Below are positions 29,953 through 38,639 of a stretch of 64,000 bases of DNA, in pieces. Origin of the DNA: Anaerolineae bacterium. GTDB taxonomy: Bacteria; Chloroflexota; Anaerolineae; Aggregatilineales; Aggregatilineaceae. Made by a program: the position numbers and the translations under genes. The DNA lies in assembly GCA_018432315.1 (NCBI GenBank), contig JAHDLB010000006.1, positions 163,719-227,718 on the forward strand. The letters are read 5' to 3'. The notes beneath the pieces were generated by a model, which was not told the origin of the DNA, did not search any database, and saw nothing but the letters and a program-made list of their open reading frames with translations. Within the stretch, counting starts at the first letter, position 1. Each line of letters starts with the position of its first letter.

Positions 29953-32118
29953 ATGTCGCAACTCAGACGGGACTTTTTCCGCGCGATTGAGGCCGGTACC
30001 ATCGGGTTGTTTTTCATCCAGGCCATACGGTACGGCTTCATGATGGTGTACGCCCACGCCAGCAGCGCCGATCTCGTGCAGCGCGTGCCCGACCTGGACG
30101 CACTGGCCGGCGTGCCGGGCGTCGTCGAACAGGCGACGTTTCAACGCGAGCTCGCCGTCCTGGTGGCGCTGCTGTTCCTGCCGGTGCTCGCCCTGGTGAT
30201 CCGGCGCTGGCGCATCAGCCTGCCGTTCGCGGTGATGCTCGTCGCCCTGGGCCGCTCGATGGCGCTCCAGGTGCCGGACTTCGAAGTGCCCGGCGCCGCG
30301 TTGTGCGTCGGCGGCGGCCTGCTCTATCTGGCGCTGACCGCCATCTGGCGACCCGCGCTGTTTGGGCCGACGCTGCTGCTGGGCCTCACCGGCGACCAGA
30401 TCATTCGCGCGCTGGATCATACCTATGACCGCACGTGGCAAGGCGATTACGCGGTGAGTATCGCCGGGCGCGTCGATCTGGAAATGGGCCTGATCATCCC
30501 CGCCGTGTCGATCGCGCTCATCCTGCTGTCGCTGCTCGTCTGGAGCCTGGAGCGCCGCCAGGCAGCCGTAGAACAACAGCAAGAGGGCTATTCGCCGCCG
30601 CTGCAAGGCACGTTGAACGTGTGGGGCGCGCTCGCGCTGGGCGCGATACTCTACCTGGAGCTGGCGCTGCTCGGTCTGCCCAACGCCGTCGCCCACTGGG
30701 CCGATACGGACTACGCCGGGATCGTCCCCTGGCTGCTGGGCGCGACCGCCCTGCCGCTCGTTCCCGAAGTGCGCGACGTGGCGCGGCGCTTCGCCGGAAT
30801 GTTCGACGGGGCATGGCGCGGCTGGCTGTGGGCGCTGCTGCTCGGCATTTTGCTGGTCGTGGGCCGCCGCTACGATGGCATCGTGGCCGGGCTGGCCCTG
30901 GTCTTCGCTCAGTTCATGGTCGGCCTCACGCTGTGGTGGCTGGTCCAGACCGGCCTGCCCCGGCGCAATTTCACCGGGCTCACTATCCTCTTCAGCGCGG
31001 CCAGCTTTGGCATCCTGGCCCTGGGCGACTATTTCACCTATGACTACGCCTACGTGCGGGACATCGCGGCGCCTTACGAAAACGTCGGGGACTTCCTGCG
31101 CTCGTTCCGCGACATGGGGCTGGGGCTGGCCCTCATCGCCGCGTTCGTGCTCTCGATCCCGATGATCCTCGCCCGGCGCCGCATTCCCTGGCGCGGTGAC
31201 CGCCCGATCACGACGCTGGCCGCGCTGGCGCTGGTCGTCGCGGTGAGCCTCGCCGGCACGTCGATCGCCAGCCCGGAGGCCGTGCGGCGCCCCCTCAACG
31301 CCGACTGCCTGCGCGCGGCGACGTTCAACCTGCACGGCGGGTTCTCGCAGTTCTTCGACACGAACCTCGAACGCGCCGCCCAGTTGATGGAACTCAACGG
31401 CGTGGATATCGTGCTGCTGCAGGAAGTCGAAACCGGGCGTCTGTCGAGCTTCGGCGTGGACCAGGCCATGTGGCTGGCCCGCCGCCTGGACATGGAATGG
31501 ACGTTCTTCCCGCAGAACGAAGAATTACAGGGGCTTGCCGTCCTCAGCCGCGTGCCCATCCAAGACGCGGAAGGGCTGCTGCTGCCCAGCGAAGGCAACC
31601 AGGCCGGTGTGATGCACGTCACCCTCGCCCCCGAACGCCTGACCGCCGATCCGCTGGCGGGCGACGTGGGCGACCTGCACGTGTACAACGCCTGGCTGGG
31701 GTTCCGCGTCGCCGAGCGTGACGGTGTGCCTGTGCCCGAAGGCGAACAGGATCAGAACCGGCAGATGCAGACGCTGCTCAACTGGGTCGCGGCGCGGCAC
31801 GGCCCCGATTTCACCGATCGCATCCTGCTCGGCGGCACGTTCAACTACGGCCCGGATTCGCCGCTGTATGGCGTGCTGCGCCTCGGCGAGATGGAGAACC
31901 CCGCCATCAAAGACCCGTTCGCCGGGCTCCGCGCCGAGGACGCGCTGACCGTGTTCCTGGTCGATGGCACGGCGGCGCGGTACGATTACCTGTGGACCTT
32001 CAACCTGCCGCTCACCGGCGCCATGGTCGACCAGAGTCCCGAAGCGGCCAACACGTCCGATCACCGTTCGGCCATCGTTGCCATCGCCCGCCGCGAGGGG
32101 ATCACCTGCCCGCCGTAA
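29953..32118 (+). CDS. Polytopic membrane protein with C-terminal endonuclease/exonuclease/phosphatase (EEP) domain
   Basis: 721 residues from ATG 29953, GAGG 10 nt upstream. The first 470 residues contain about twelve hydrophobic helices. The last 250 form an EEP domain: RAATFNLHGG (Asn), VLLQEVETG (catalytic Glu), RYDYLW and NTSDHRSAIV (Asp-His). The usual GDFN motif reads LLGGTFNYG, replacing the metal-site aspartate with threonine. The domain should face outside. Such fusions occur in Chloroflexota and actinobacteria; lipid or nucleic-acid phosphodiesters are possible substrates. Impaired activity is possible. Confidence 0.78.
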   Translation: MSQLRRDFFRAIEAGTIGLFFIQAIRYGFMMVYAHASSADLVQRVPDLDALAGVPGVVEQATFQRELAVLVALLFLPVLALVIRRWRISLPFAVMLVALGRSMALQVPDFEVPGAALCVGGGLLYLALTAIWRPALFGPTLLLGLTGDQIIRALDHTYDRTWQGDYAVSIAGRVDLEMGLIIPAVSIALILLSLLVWSLERRQAAVEQQQEGYSPPLQGTLNVWGALALGAILYLELALLGLPNAVAHWADTDYAGIVPWLLGATALPLVPEVRDVARRFAGMFDGAWRGWLWALLLGILLVVGRRYDGIVAGLALVFAQFMVGLTLWWLVQTGLPRRNFTGLTILFSAASFGILALGDYFTYDYAYVRDIAAPYENVGDFLRSFRDMGLGLALIAAFVLSIPMILARRRIPWRGDRPITTLAALALVVAVSLAGTSIASPEAVRRPLNADCLRAATFNLHGGFSQFFDTNLERAAQLMELNGVDIVLLQEVETGRLSSFGVDQAMWLARRLDMEWTFFPQNEELQGLAVLSRVPIQDAEGLLLPSEGNQAGVMHVTLAPERLTADPLAGDVGDLHVYNAWLGFRVAERDGVPVPEGEQDQNRQMQTLLNWVAARHGPDFTDRILLGGTFNYGPDSPLYGVLRLGEMENPAIKDPFAGLRAEDALTVFLVDGTAARYDYLWTFNLPLTGAMVDQSPEAANTSDHRSAIVAIARREGITCPP

Positions 32119-32159
32119 GCCGTTGCGCCGGTAAGCACGCACCGCGAAAGGACGTCCGA

Positions 32160-33425
32160 TTGCTCACCCCCACCACGCCGTTAGCCCAACCGCTCGGCGA
32201 TCACCTCATCCTGAAAACGGTCGCCGGCCCCGACGACGTCGAACGCCTGGACGCGTTCAACACCAGCATCCACGGGCCGGGTACCGATTCGGCCACCTGC
32301 AGGCTGATTCTCCACCACCCGAACACGCGCCCGGAACACTGGCTGTACATCGAAAACAGCGCCGCCAGCCGGATCGTGTGTTCGCTGGCGCTCATCCCGT
32401 GGACGTGGCAGTACGAAGGCGTCACGCTCAGGGCCGGCGAGATGGCGATCGTCGGCACCGCCGAGGGCTACCGCCGGCGCGGCCTGATCCGGGCCCTGGA
32501 CCGCCACTTCAAGATGCTGCTGCGCGACGGCGAGTACGACCTCAGCCACATCCAGGGGATCCCGTATTTTTACCGCCAGTTCGGCTACGATTACGCCATC
32601 CCGCTCGAAGGCGGCCACCGCCTCGACCTCCACCAGATACCGGACGCGCCCGAATCACCCTGGCAGTTCCGGCTGGCTACCATCGAGGACATCCCGCACC
32701 TGGCGCGCCTGTTCGACGAAGCCGCCGCGGCGCTGGGCATCCGCGCCGTGCGGGACGAGGCCATCTGGCGCTACCTGTTCGAGCACGCCCCGCTCACCGA
32801 CACCGCCCGCGAGTTCTGGCTCGTCGAAGGCGCGGATGGCGCTCTGGTCGGGTATTGGGGCATCGAGGTACACGGCTTCGGCGAAGGGTTGAACGTCTGC
32901 GAGACGTCCGCCCTGCCCCAATCGGCAGTGACCGCGCTCCTGCCATTTCTCAAACGGCTTGCCGCCGAGCGCAACAAGCCTTACATCCGGCTCAACCTGC
33001 CTGCCGGAACGACGCTCGTCCAGGTTGCGCGGGCGTGGGGGGCGCAGGACCTGGGCACGTATGCCTGGCAGATTCACATCCCGGACGCGGCTCGCCTGCT
33101 GCGCACGCTGGCGCCCGTCCTGGAGCGCCGCATCGCGGCCAGCCCGTTCGCAGGGCTCACCCAGGATGTCACACTCGGCTTCTATCGCCACGCGGTTGTG
33201 CTGAAGTTCTCAGAGGGACGCCTGATCGGCGTGGAGGACACGCCGCCGCAGGACGATGAGGAAATCCGGATTCCGCCCCCGCTGTTCGCGCCATTGGCCC
33301 TCGGCTACCGGAGCCGGGAAGAGCTGGCGCAGGCTCATCACGATCTGTCGATCGGCGGCCAGTCGCGCTACCTGATCGATACGCTGTTCCCGAAAATGGC
33401 GTCGTTCATCTACACGATCTACTGA
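32160..33425 (+). CDS. Eis-like GNAT acetyltransferase (two GNAT folds plus SCP2-like tail)
   Basis: 421 residues from TTG 32160, which has AAGGA 7 nt upstream; no ATG is suitably placed. The acetyl-CoA site is in the first GNAT half (MAIVGTAEGYRRRGLIRALDRH), followed by YFYRQFGYDYAIPLEGG, the Eis-family linker. The second half is a degenerate GNAT fold and the C-terminus (about 310-421) resembles the sterol-carrier-like domain of Eis. Members acetylate aminoglycosides, lysines or polyamines; the substrate here is unknown. Its stop overlaps that of the convergent RmlD-like gene by 7 bp. Confidence 0.85.
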   Translation: MLTPTTPLAQPLGDHLILKTVAGPDDVERLDAFNTSIHGPGTDSATCRLILHHPNTRPEHWLYIENSAASRIVCSLALIPWTWQYEGVTLRAGEMAIVGTAEGYRRRGLIRALDRHFKMLLRDGEYDLSHIQGIPYFYRQFGYDYAIPLEGGHRLDLHQIPDAPESPWQFRLATIEDIPHLARLFDEAAAALGIRAVRDEAIWRYLFEHAPLTDTAREFWLVEGADGALVGYWGIEVHGFGEGLNVCETSALPQSAVTALLPFLKRLAAERNKPYIRLNLPAGTTLVQVARAWGAQDLGTYAWQIHIPDAARLLRTLAPVLERRIAASPFAGLTQDVTLGFYRHAVVLKFSEGRLIGVEDTPPQDDEEIRIPPPLFAPLALGYRSREELAQAHHDLSIGGQSRYLIDTLFPKMASFIYTIY

Positions 33426-34315
33426 ATCGGCTGACCGCCGGTCTTCGCTGCGCGTTCCCAGCGCGCCCGCGCCTCGGCGATCGACAGCAGCGGCGTGTCG
33501 AGAATCGCCCGCGCTCGCTCGACCGGAAGATGCAGCACCTTCGGATGGGTGTCGGGCGCGCTGGCCTTCTCGACCAGCCGCGCGCCATCGTGCCCCAGCG
33601 CGTCGAGCAGCGCCGTCCCCAGGTCGTACCGGCTCACCGGCTCCGGCCCGACGACGTGCAGCAGCCCGGACACAGGCTTGCCCGCCAGTTCCAGCAGCGC
33701 ATCCGCCAGGTTAACTGCCCAGATCGGGCAGCGGATCTGATCGGTGTACAGCCGCAGCGGCTCGCCCCGCCGGAGCGCAGCCAGCATCCAGGCAACCTGG
33801 GCATTCGCCGGGTCGAAGTCGTAGATCAGGCTGGTCCGCACGATCAGCGCTTCCGGGCAGATCGCCGCGATCGCGCGCTCGGCGTCCATTTTCGCCGCTC
33901 CGTACCGGCTGTTGGCCGCGGGCCGTGGCGGGGATTCCTCGGTATAGACCCCCTCCGCGCCATCGAACACGAGGTCGGTGGACAGCGCGACCAGCCGGAT
34001 GCCCCGCGCCGCCGCGATGTCGGCCAGGTGCCGCCCGGACAACCGGATCGCGTCGTCGTACCCTTCACCGCTGCGCTCGGTCACCGCCGCGTGAATGATG
34101 GCGTCGGGCCGCGTCACGTCGATCACGTCACGAACGGCTGCCGGATCGCGCAGGTCCAGCCGGACGGGCGTCCCTGCCCGGACCCGATCGGGGCGCGTGA
34201 GGTACGTCGCCGTGACGTCCCACCCGGCAGCGGCGGCACGCTCCGCCAGCGGGCCGCCAAGCGTGCCGCTCGCGCCGGCGACCAGCATCCGCCCGATCGC
34301 AGCCTGCAAGGTCAT
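33419..34315 (-). CDS. RmlD-like NAD(P)-dependent sugar nucleotide reductase
   Basis: 298 residues from ATG 34315, overlapping the rnc stop by ATGA. Extended SDR fold: nucleotide loop MLVAGASGTLGGPLAE, DLRDPAAVRDVIDVTRPDAIIHAA, LVALSTDLVFDG, catalytic Tyr-Lys in SRYGAAKMDAE, and C-terminal RYDLGTALLDALG. It is most like dTDP-4-dehydrorhamnose reductase or the MAT2B/RmlD subgroup. No other rhamnose genes are near, so the true substrate is uncertain. Confidence 0.85.
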   Translation of the reverse strand: MTLQAAIGRMLVAGASGTLGGPLAERAAAAGWDVTATYLTRPDRVRAGTPVRLDLRDPAAVRDVIDVTRPDAIIHAAVTERSGEGYDDAIRLSGRHLADIAAARGIRLVALSTDLVFDGAEGVYTEESPPRPAANSRYGAAKMDAERAIAAICPEALIVRTSLIYDFDPANAQVAWMLAALRRGEPLRLYTDQIRCPIWAVNLADALLELAGKPVSGLLHVVGPEPVSRYDLGTALLDALGHDGARLVEKASAPDTHPKVLHLPVERARAILDTPLLSIAEARARWERAAKTGGQPIQ

Positions 34316-35031
34316 ACCAGAGGGTCTTCGAACACGATATCGCCCGCTTCCAACGCTTCGAGCGCCTGGCGGGCGGCGGCCTGTGCCGCGATCTGCTTGC
34401 TGGAGCCGGTCCCCTGCCCGCACAGCGTCGAGCCGATCATCACCGCCACGGTGAACTCCTTGGCGTGATCCGGCCCCCGGCTGGCGATGGTGCGGTAGAT
34501 CGGCGTCAGGTTGAGCTCGGCCTGGCTCCATTCCTGCAGCAGGCTCTTGGGGTCCTTGTCGCCCGAATGGTTCAGGATGTTGTCCAGCGCCGGGCCAAAC
34601 AGCGGCTCGACGAAATCGCGCGCGGCCCGCATCCCCTGGTCCAGGTACAGCGCGCCGACCAGCGCCTCGAACGCGCCGCACAGGTTTCTGTGCCGCGTGC
34701 GCCCGCCGGACTCGGCCTCGCCGCGCCCCAGCAGCAGCGCGCTGCCCAGCGAAAAGCGTTGGGCAAAATGGGCCAGCGTTTCCGTGCGCACCAGCCCGGC
34801 GCGCAGTCGCGTCAACCGGCCCTCGTCCATCTCGGGAAACCGGTTGTACAGCCACGCCCCCGCGACGAAATCGAGCACGGCATCGCCCAAAAACTCCAGG
34901 CGCTCGTTGTCTTCGAGGGAGTGTTCGGGGTGTTCGTTCAAATACGAGCGGTGAGTGAGCGCGCGCTGCAACAGGGACAGATCCTTGAACTGCACCCCCA
35001 GGCGCGTTTGAAGCGCGGTTATATCGGTCAT
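34312..35031 (-). CDS. rnc: Ribonuclease III
   Basis: Double-strand-specific endoribonuclease for rRNA and mRNA processing. 239 residues from ATG 35031 (a GTG at 35046 is possible but less likely). The catalytic signature is intact (NERLEFLGDAVLDFV), as is the second acidic site (GAFEALVGALYLDQG). The C-terminal dsRNA-binding domain ends TGSSKQIAAQAAARQALEAL. It overlaps the RmlD-like gene. A 5' leader of about 106 nt carries a stem-loop. Confidence 0.97.
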   Translation of the reverse strand: MTDITALQTRLGVQFKDLSLLQRALTHRSYLNEHPEHSLEDNERLEFLGDAVLDFVAGAWLYNRFPEMDEGRLTRLRAGLVRTETLAHFAQRFSLGSALLLGRGEAESGGRTRHRNLCGAFEALVGALYLDQGMRAARDFVEPLFGPALDNILNHSGDKDPKSLLQEWSQAELNLTPIYRTIASRGPDHAKEFTVAVMIGSTLCGQGTGSSKQIAAQAAARQALEALEAGDIVFEDPLV

Positions 35032-35067
35032 GGAATCAGGGCACACCTTGTTCGACTAGGCAGTACA

Positions 35068-35101
35068 CAGCAAAGCTCGCTTCACGCGAGCATACCTGCT
35101 G
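35068..35101 (-). promoter_or_regulatory. Stem-loop in the rnc leader
   Basis: Inner stem GCTCGC / GCGAGC with a 5-nt loop and outer stem CAGCA / TGCTG, 37 nt upstream of the rnc ATG. In E. coli, RNase III cleaves a leader stem-loop to control its own mRNA; a similar role is possible here. Confidence 0.45.
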
Positions 35102-35143
35102 GTCGCAGGACGTTTGTAAATCTAATAACGAAATACACACTCA

Positions 35144-35149
35144 ATTATA
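35144..35149 (-). promoter_or_regulatory. -10 element for rnc
   Basis: Perfect TATAAT on the minus strand with GTGACC about 18 bp upstream as a partial -35. The start site would be near 35137. Confidence 0.55.
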
Positions 35150-35190
35150 GCGCAGATAGCCGACGATGGTCACCCCCATAACCCGCCGGG

Positions 35191-35697
35191 TCAGACGAAG
35201 GTCACGCGCACCACCAGCCGGCCCAGGCGCAGCTCATCGTTGTCGCGCAGAATACGAGGCTCCGACGGCAGCAGCCGTTGCCCGTTGAGATACGTGCTGT
35301 TGGCGCTGCCCAAATCCATCACCACCACCGTGTCATGTTCCCGGCTCACCATCAAATGGCGGCGCGACACCCCCTTTTCGAGCGCGTCATATGGTGTCAG
35401 GTCCACGTCAGGCTGTTCAACACCCGGTTCCCGGTGAAACCGTCCCAGCACGAGGCTCTGCGCAATCTCCAGATTCAGCGATTCACCACTATCCCGGAAC
35501 GCGAGCTGCAGCCTGCTCTTGCGGTCGAAATACGCCGTCCCCCAGCGCCGCTGGGGTTCAAGCGATTCGTACACATCCGCCAGCTTGGTTGTCGAATCTG
35601 TCAACCCGGGCAGAGCCGCCGGCAGAATGTGCCCACAAGCATAACAGTACGCCTCTGTGTCAGGGTTTTCTTTGCTGCAATGCGGACAGATTTGCAT
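35191..35697 (-). CDS. Zinc-ribbon/FHA domain protein
   Basis: 168 residues from ATG 35697, AAGGA 10-11 nt upstream. The N-terminus has a zinc ribbon (ICPHCSKENPDTEAYCYACG: two C-x-x-C knuckles). The C-terminal half is an FHA domain (LVLGRFHRE, GVSRRHLMVS, DLGSANSTYLNGQRL), with Ser-Ala-Asn-Ser in place of the usual S-K-N-G. It probably binds phosphothreonine proteins. Together with the kinase and FHA-winged-helix genes it points to an active Ser/Thr phosphorylation network. Confidence 0.88.
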   Translation of the reverse strand: MQICPHCSKENPDTEAYCYACGHILPAALPGLTDSTTKLADVYESLEPQRRWGTAYFDRKSRLQLAFRDSGESLNLEIAQSLVLGRFHREPGVEQPDVDLTPYDALEKGVSRRHLMVSREHDTVVVMDLGSANSTYLNGQRLLPSEPRILRDNDELRLGRLVVRVTFV

Positions 35698-35746
35698 ATA
35701 GTGTTTTTCCTTCACAGGCTGGAGGAACGCAAGCGCTGTTGGGGCT

Positions 35747-35752
35747 ATTATA
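35747..35752 (-). promoter_or_regulatory. -10 element for the zinc-ribbon/FHA gene
   Basis: Perfect TATAAT on the minus strand, 49 bp before ATG 35697; the -35 is not clear. Confidence 0.45.
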
Positions 35753-35809
35753 CACGCTCTTGGTGCAATCGTTAAAGTGTGAATACCGGCGCAATTGCTG
35801 AGACAGGCG

Positions 35810-36607
35810 TTACGTGTCTTCGCTCGCCCGTTTGATCGCCTCCGCAACCAGGTCCTCGACCGGCACCGGCTCGCCAGCCCGGCGCGTCGAGAGCCACACC
35901 AGGAACTCGACGTTCCCCGCCGGGCCCTTCAACGGCGACGGCACCAGCCCGCGCACGCTGTACCCGGCCTCCTGCGCGCCCGCCAGCACGTCGAGCAGCA
36001 CGCGCCGGTGAATCTGCGGGTCGCGCACGACGCCCCCTTTGCCGACCTGCCCCTTCCCTGCTTCGAACTGCGGCTTGACCAGCGCGATCACGTCCGACTC
36101 GGGCACCAACCACCCGCGCACCACCGGCAGCAGCAGCCCCAGCGAGATGAACGACGCATCGACGACCACCAGGCTCACCGGCTCCGGCAGCGCATCGAGA
36201 TAACGGGCGTTCGTCCGTTCCATCGTCACTACGCGTGCATCCGTGCGCAGGCGATAATCCAACTGCCCGTACCCCACATCGATCGCGTATACGCGCGCCG
36301 CGCCATGTTGCAGCAGGCAGTCGGTGAAGCCTCCCGTGCTCGCGCCCACGTCCGCACAGCGTCGTCCCTCGACCGGCACGGCGAAGGTGTCCAGCGCGCC
36401 CTGCAATTTCTCGCCTCCCCGGCTCACAAAGCGCGGCGGCTGCCGCACCTCGATCGCCGCATCCGGCAGCACGCGCATCCCCGGCTTGTCCCGGACCTCG
36501 CCATCGACGCGCACCTCGCCCGCCATGATCATCCGCCGGGCGGCCTCGCGGCTGGGCGCCAGTCCGCGCTCCGCCAGCAGCACATCCAACCTGATCTTCT
36601 CCGCCAT
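35810..36607 (-). CDS. tlyA: TlyA-family rRNA 2'-O-methyltransferase
   Basis: 265 residues. An S4 RNA-binding domain ([20 protein letters not shown]) is followed by an FtsJ-like SAM-dependent methyltransferase ([30 protein letters not shown] with the SAM loop, [26 protein letters not shown]). In mycobacteria TlyA methylates 16S C1409 and 23S C1920, making ribosomes sensitive to capreomycin. The name hemolysin used for the family is historical. The gene is apparently monocistronic; the zinc-ribbon/FHA gene downstream has its own -10. Confidence 0.95.
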   Translation of the reverse strand: MAEKIRLDVLLAERGLAPSREAARRMIMAGEVRVDGEVRDKPGMRVLPDAAIEVRQPPRFVSRGGEKLQGALDTFAVPVEGRRCADVGASTGGFTDCLLQHGAARVYAIDVGYGQLDYRLRTDARVVTMERTNARYLDALPEPVSLVVVDASFISLGLLLPVVRGWLVPESDVIALVKPQFEAGKGQVGKGGVVRDPQIHRRVLLDVLAGAQEAGYSVRGLVPSPLKGPAGNVEFLVWLSTRRAGEPVPVEDLVAEAIKRASEDT

Positions 36608-36661
36608 GCCGCCTCATTTCCCCCGGCCAGAGTTTCGGTATTCACCAGTCCATTTCCCCGG

Positions 36662-36667
36662 TATAAT
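36662..36667 (+). promoter_or_regulatory. -10 element for the UbiA-type gene
   Basis: Perfect TATAAT, 72 bp before the ATG at 36740. At 17 bp upstream the sequence is TATTCA, a weak -35. Confidence 0.45.
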
Positions 36668-36739
36668 GAAGCTCTATGCTATCCCGCAGCCGTGCGGAGT
36701 AGCGACGTTGACCGCTTCACACATAGACCGGGCATACGC

Positions 36740-37666
36740 ATGATGAAAACTCTGGCAGCACCGTTCACTCCCATGTGGAATTCGATCCCGCTCCCCCTGC
36801 GCGGTTTGATCCGCACCATGCGCCCCACGCAGTGGGTCAAAAATGGTTTCGCTTTCGCCGGGATCATGTTCGACCAACAGCTCACCGAGTTCGAGCCGCT
36901 GGCGCGCGTCGTCGCCACGTTCGCGCTGCTGTGCATGGCGGCGAGCACCATCTATATTATCAACGATCTGGTGGATATCGAGCGCGACCGCCAGCACCCG
37001 CGCAAGCGCAACCGCCCGCTGCCCTCCGGCCAGGTGCCCGTCAGGCTGGCGGTTGTGGCCGCGGTGATCCTGCCGATCGCATCCCTGGCGGGCAGCCTGC
37101 TGCTCGATCTCCGGCTCGCTGCCGTCATCTTCGGCTACCTCGCGCTGCACATCGCGTACTCGTTCTGGCTCAAGAACATCGTCATCATCGACGTCTTCGC
37201 CATCGCTGCCGGGTTCATCCTGCGCGTCGAAGCGGGCATCGTCGTGATCGACGTGACCAACTTCTCGCCGTGGTTGTACGTCTGCGCCGGGCTGCTCGCG
37301 CTGTTCCTCGCCATCGGCAAGCGCCGCCAAGAGATGATCATGCTGGCCGAAAACGCCGAGAACCACCGCGGAACCTACAAAGACTATAACATGGCGCTGC
37401 TTGACGACATGCTGCGCGTCGTCACCATCGGCAGCGTCCTGACCTACATGCTCTACACCATCGAGGCGCCCACCATCCGCACAACCGGCCACCGGATGAT
37501 GCTCACCGTCCCCTTCGTGGTCTACGGCATCTTCCGTTACCTGTACCTGATCCACGTCAAGGGCGAGGGCAGCGCGCCGGACGAGCTGCTGTTCAAGGAC
37601 ATGCCGCTGCTGGCCGACGTGATCCTGTGGGTGCTGGCGGTGGGCCTGATCCTGTACGTGCTGTGA
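36740..37666 (+). CDS. UbiA-family decaprenyl-phosphate phosphoribosyltransferase-like protein
   Basis: 308 residues, starting at the first of two adjacent ATGs (36740/36743). Eight or nine membrane helices. The first prenyl-binding motif is NDLVDIERDRQHPRKRNRPLPSG; the HPxKRxRP continuation marks the branch that transfers phosphoribose to decaprenyl phosphate (Rv3806c type) rather than prenyl groups to quinones. It also has WVKNGFAFAG near the N-terminus and ENAENHRGTYKDYN. The product would be a ribosyl or arabinosyl lipid donor. The mevalonate kinase gene starts 10 bp later, so polyprenyl supply and use are linked. Confidence 0.85.
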   Translation: MMKTLAAPFTPMWNSIPLPLRGLIRTMRPTQWVKNGFAFAGIMFDQQLTEFEPLARVVATFALLCMAASTIYIINDLVDIERDRQHPRKRNRPLPSGQVPVRLAVVAAVILPIASLAGSLLLDLRLAAVIFGYLALHIAYSFWLKNIVIIDVFAIAAGFILRVEAGIVVIDVTNFSPWLYVCAGLLALFLAIGKRRQEMIMLAENAENHRGTYKDYNMALLDDMLRVVTIGSVLTYMLYTIEAPTIRTTGHRMMLTVPFVVYGIFRYLYLIHVKGEGSAPDELLFKDMPLLADVILWVLAVGLILYVL

Positions 37667-37676
37667 GCGCCGCCGC

Positions 37677-38630
37677 ATGGTCCGCGCTGACGCCCCCGGC
37701 AAGATCATCCTCTTTGGCGAGCACGCCGTTGTGCACGGCCAACCGGCCATCGCCGCGCCGCTGCACGCCGTCCGCGCGACGGCCATCGCCGCGCCGGCGC
37801 CGCACGCCAGCGGTCTGACCGTTTACGCGCCGGACCTCGACCTGACGCGCCGCCTGGAATCGCTTGACGACAGCCCCGACGACCCGCTGCACAACGCGCT
37901 CCTGTTCCCGCTTCAGGTCGCGCTGCGCTACCTGGAACAGCCCATCCCGGACCTGACCCTCACCGTCCGCTCCACGATCCCGATCGCCAGCGGCCTGGGC
38001 AGCGGGGCCGCGCTCGCGACCGCGCTGGTACGGGCCTTGTGCGCCGCGCTGGACCGCGCCCTGCCCAACGACGAGCTCAACCCGCTGATCTTCCAGGTCG
38101 AGCAGCGCCACCACGGCACCCCCAGCGGCATCGACAACACCGTGATCGTCTACGAACAGCCGGTGTACTTCGTGCGCGGGACGCCGCCCCAGCCGTTCGC
38201 CATCGCCCGACCGTTCACGCTGCTGGTGGCCGATACGGGGCACGGCAGCCCCACGCACACCACGGTCGGCGACGTGGGCCGCCTGTACGCCGCCGAACCA
38301 GCGCGCATCGGCGCCATCTTCAGCGAGATCGGCGGCATCACGCAGCAGGCGCGCCGGTTGATCGAGGCCGGGAAAGTCGCCGCGCTCGGCCCGCTCATGG
38401 ATCGCAATCACGACCTGCTCCGCCAGCTCACCGTCTCGTCGGGTGCGCTGGACCGGCTGTGCGCTGCCGCGCGGGCGGCGGGCGCGCTGGGCGCCAAGCT
38501 GTCCGGCGGAGGGCGCGGCGGCAACATCATCGCGCTGGTGGACGAGGAGCGCGCCGGCTCTGTCGCGGACGCATTGCTCGCTGCCGGCGCGGCCAACGTC
38601 ATCCGGACAGCCGTCAGGCCGCCGGGATAG
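37677..38630 (+). CDS. mvk: Mevalonate kinase
   Basis: GHMP-family kinase converting mevalonate to 5-phosphomevalonate. 317 residues. Motifs: ADAPGKIILFGEHAVVHGQPAIA (motif 1), IPIASGLGSGAALATAL (ATP loop), GTPSGIDNTVIV (substrate Asp region) and KLSGGGRGGNIIALV (motif 3). The archaeal/bacterial-type length and motif 1 His-Ala-Val-Val-His are specific for mevalonate kinases. It implies the mevalonate route to isoprenoids; the rest of the pathway is outside the window. Confidence 0.93.
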   Translation: MVRADAPGKIILFGEHAVVHGQPAIAAPLHAVRATAIAAPAPHASGLTVYAPDLDLTRRLESLDDSPDDPLHNALLFPLQVALRYLEQPIPDLTLTVRSTIPIASGLGSGAALATALVRALCAALDRALPNDELNPLIFQVEQRHHGTPSGIDNTVIVYEQPVYFVRGTPPQPFAIARPFTLLVADTGHGSPTHTTVGDVGRLYAAEPARIGAIFSEIGGITQQARRLIEAGKVAALGPLMDRNHDLLRQLTVSSGALDRLCAAARAAGALGAKLSGGGRGGNIIALVDEERAGSVADALLAAGAANVIRTAVRPPG

Positions 38631-38639
38631 GGCGCGCCT

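Noticed and set aside
29776..31335. 519-codon minus-strand frame opposite the EEP membrane protein
   Set aside because: Arg/Gln/His-rich composition and no start signals; the plus strand has membrane helices and EEP motifs.
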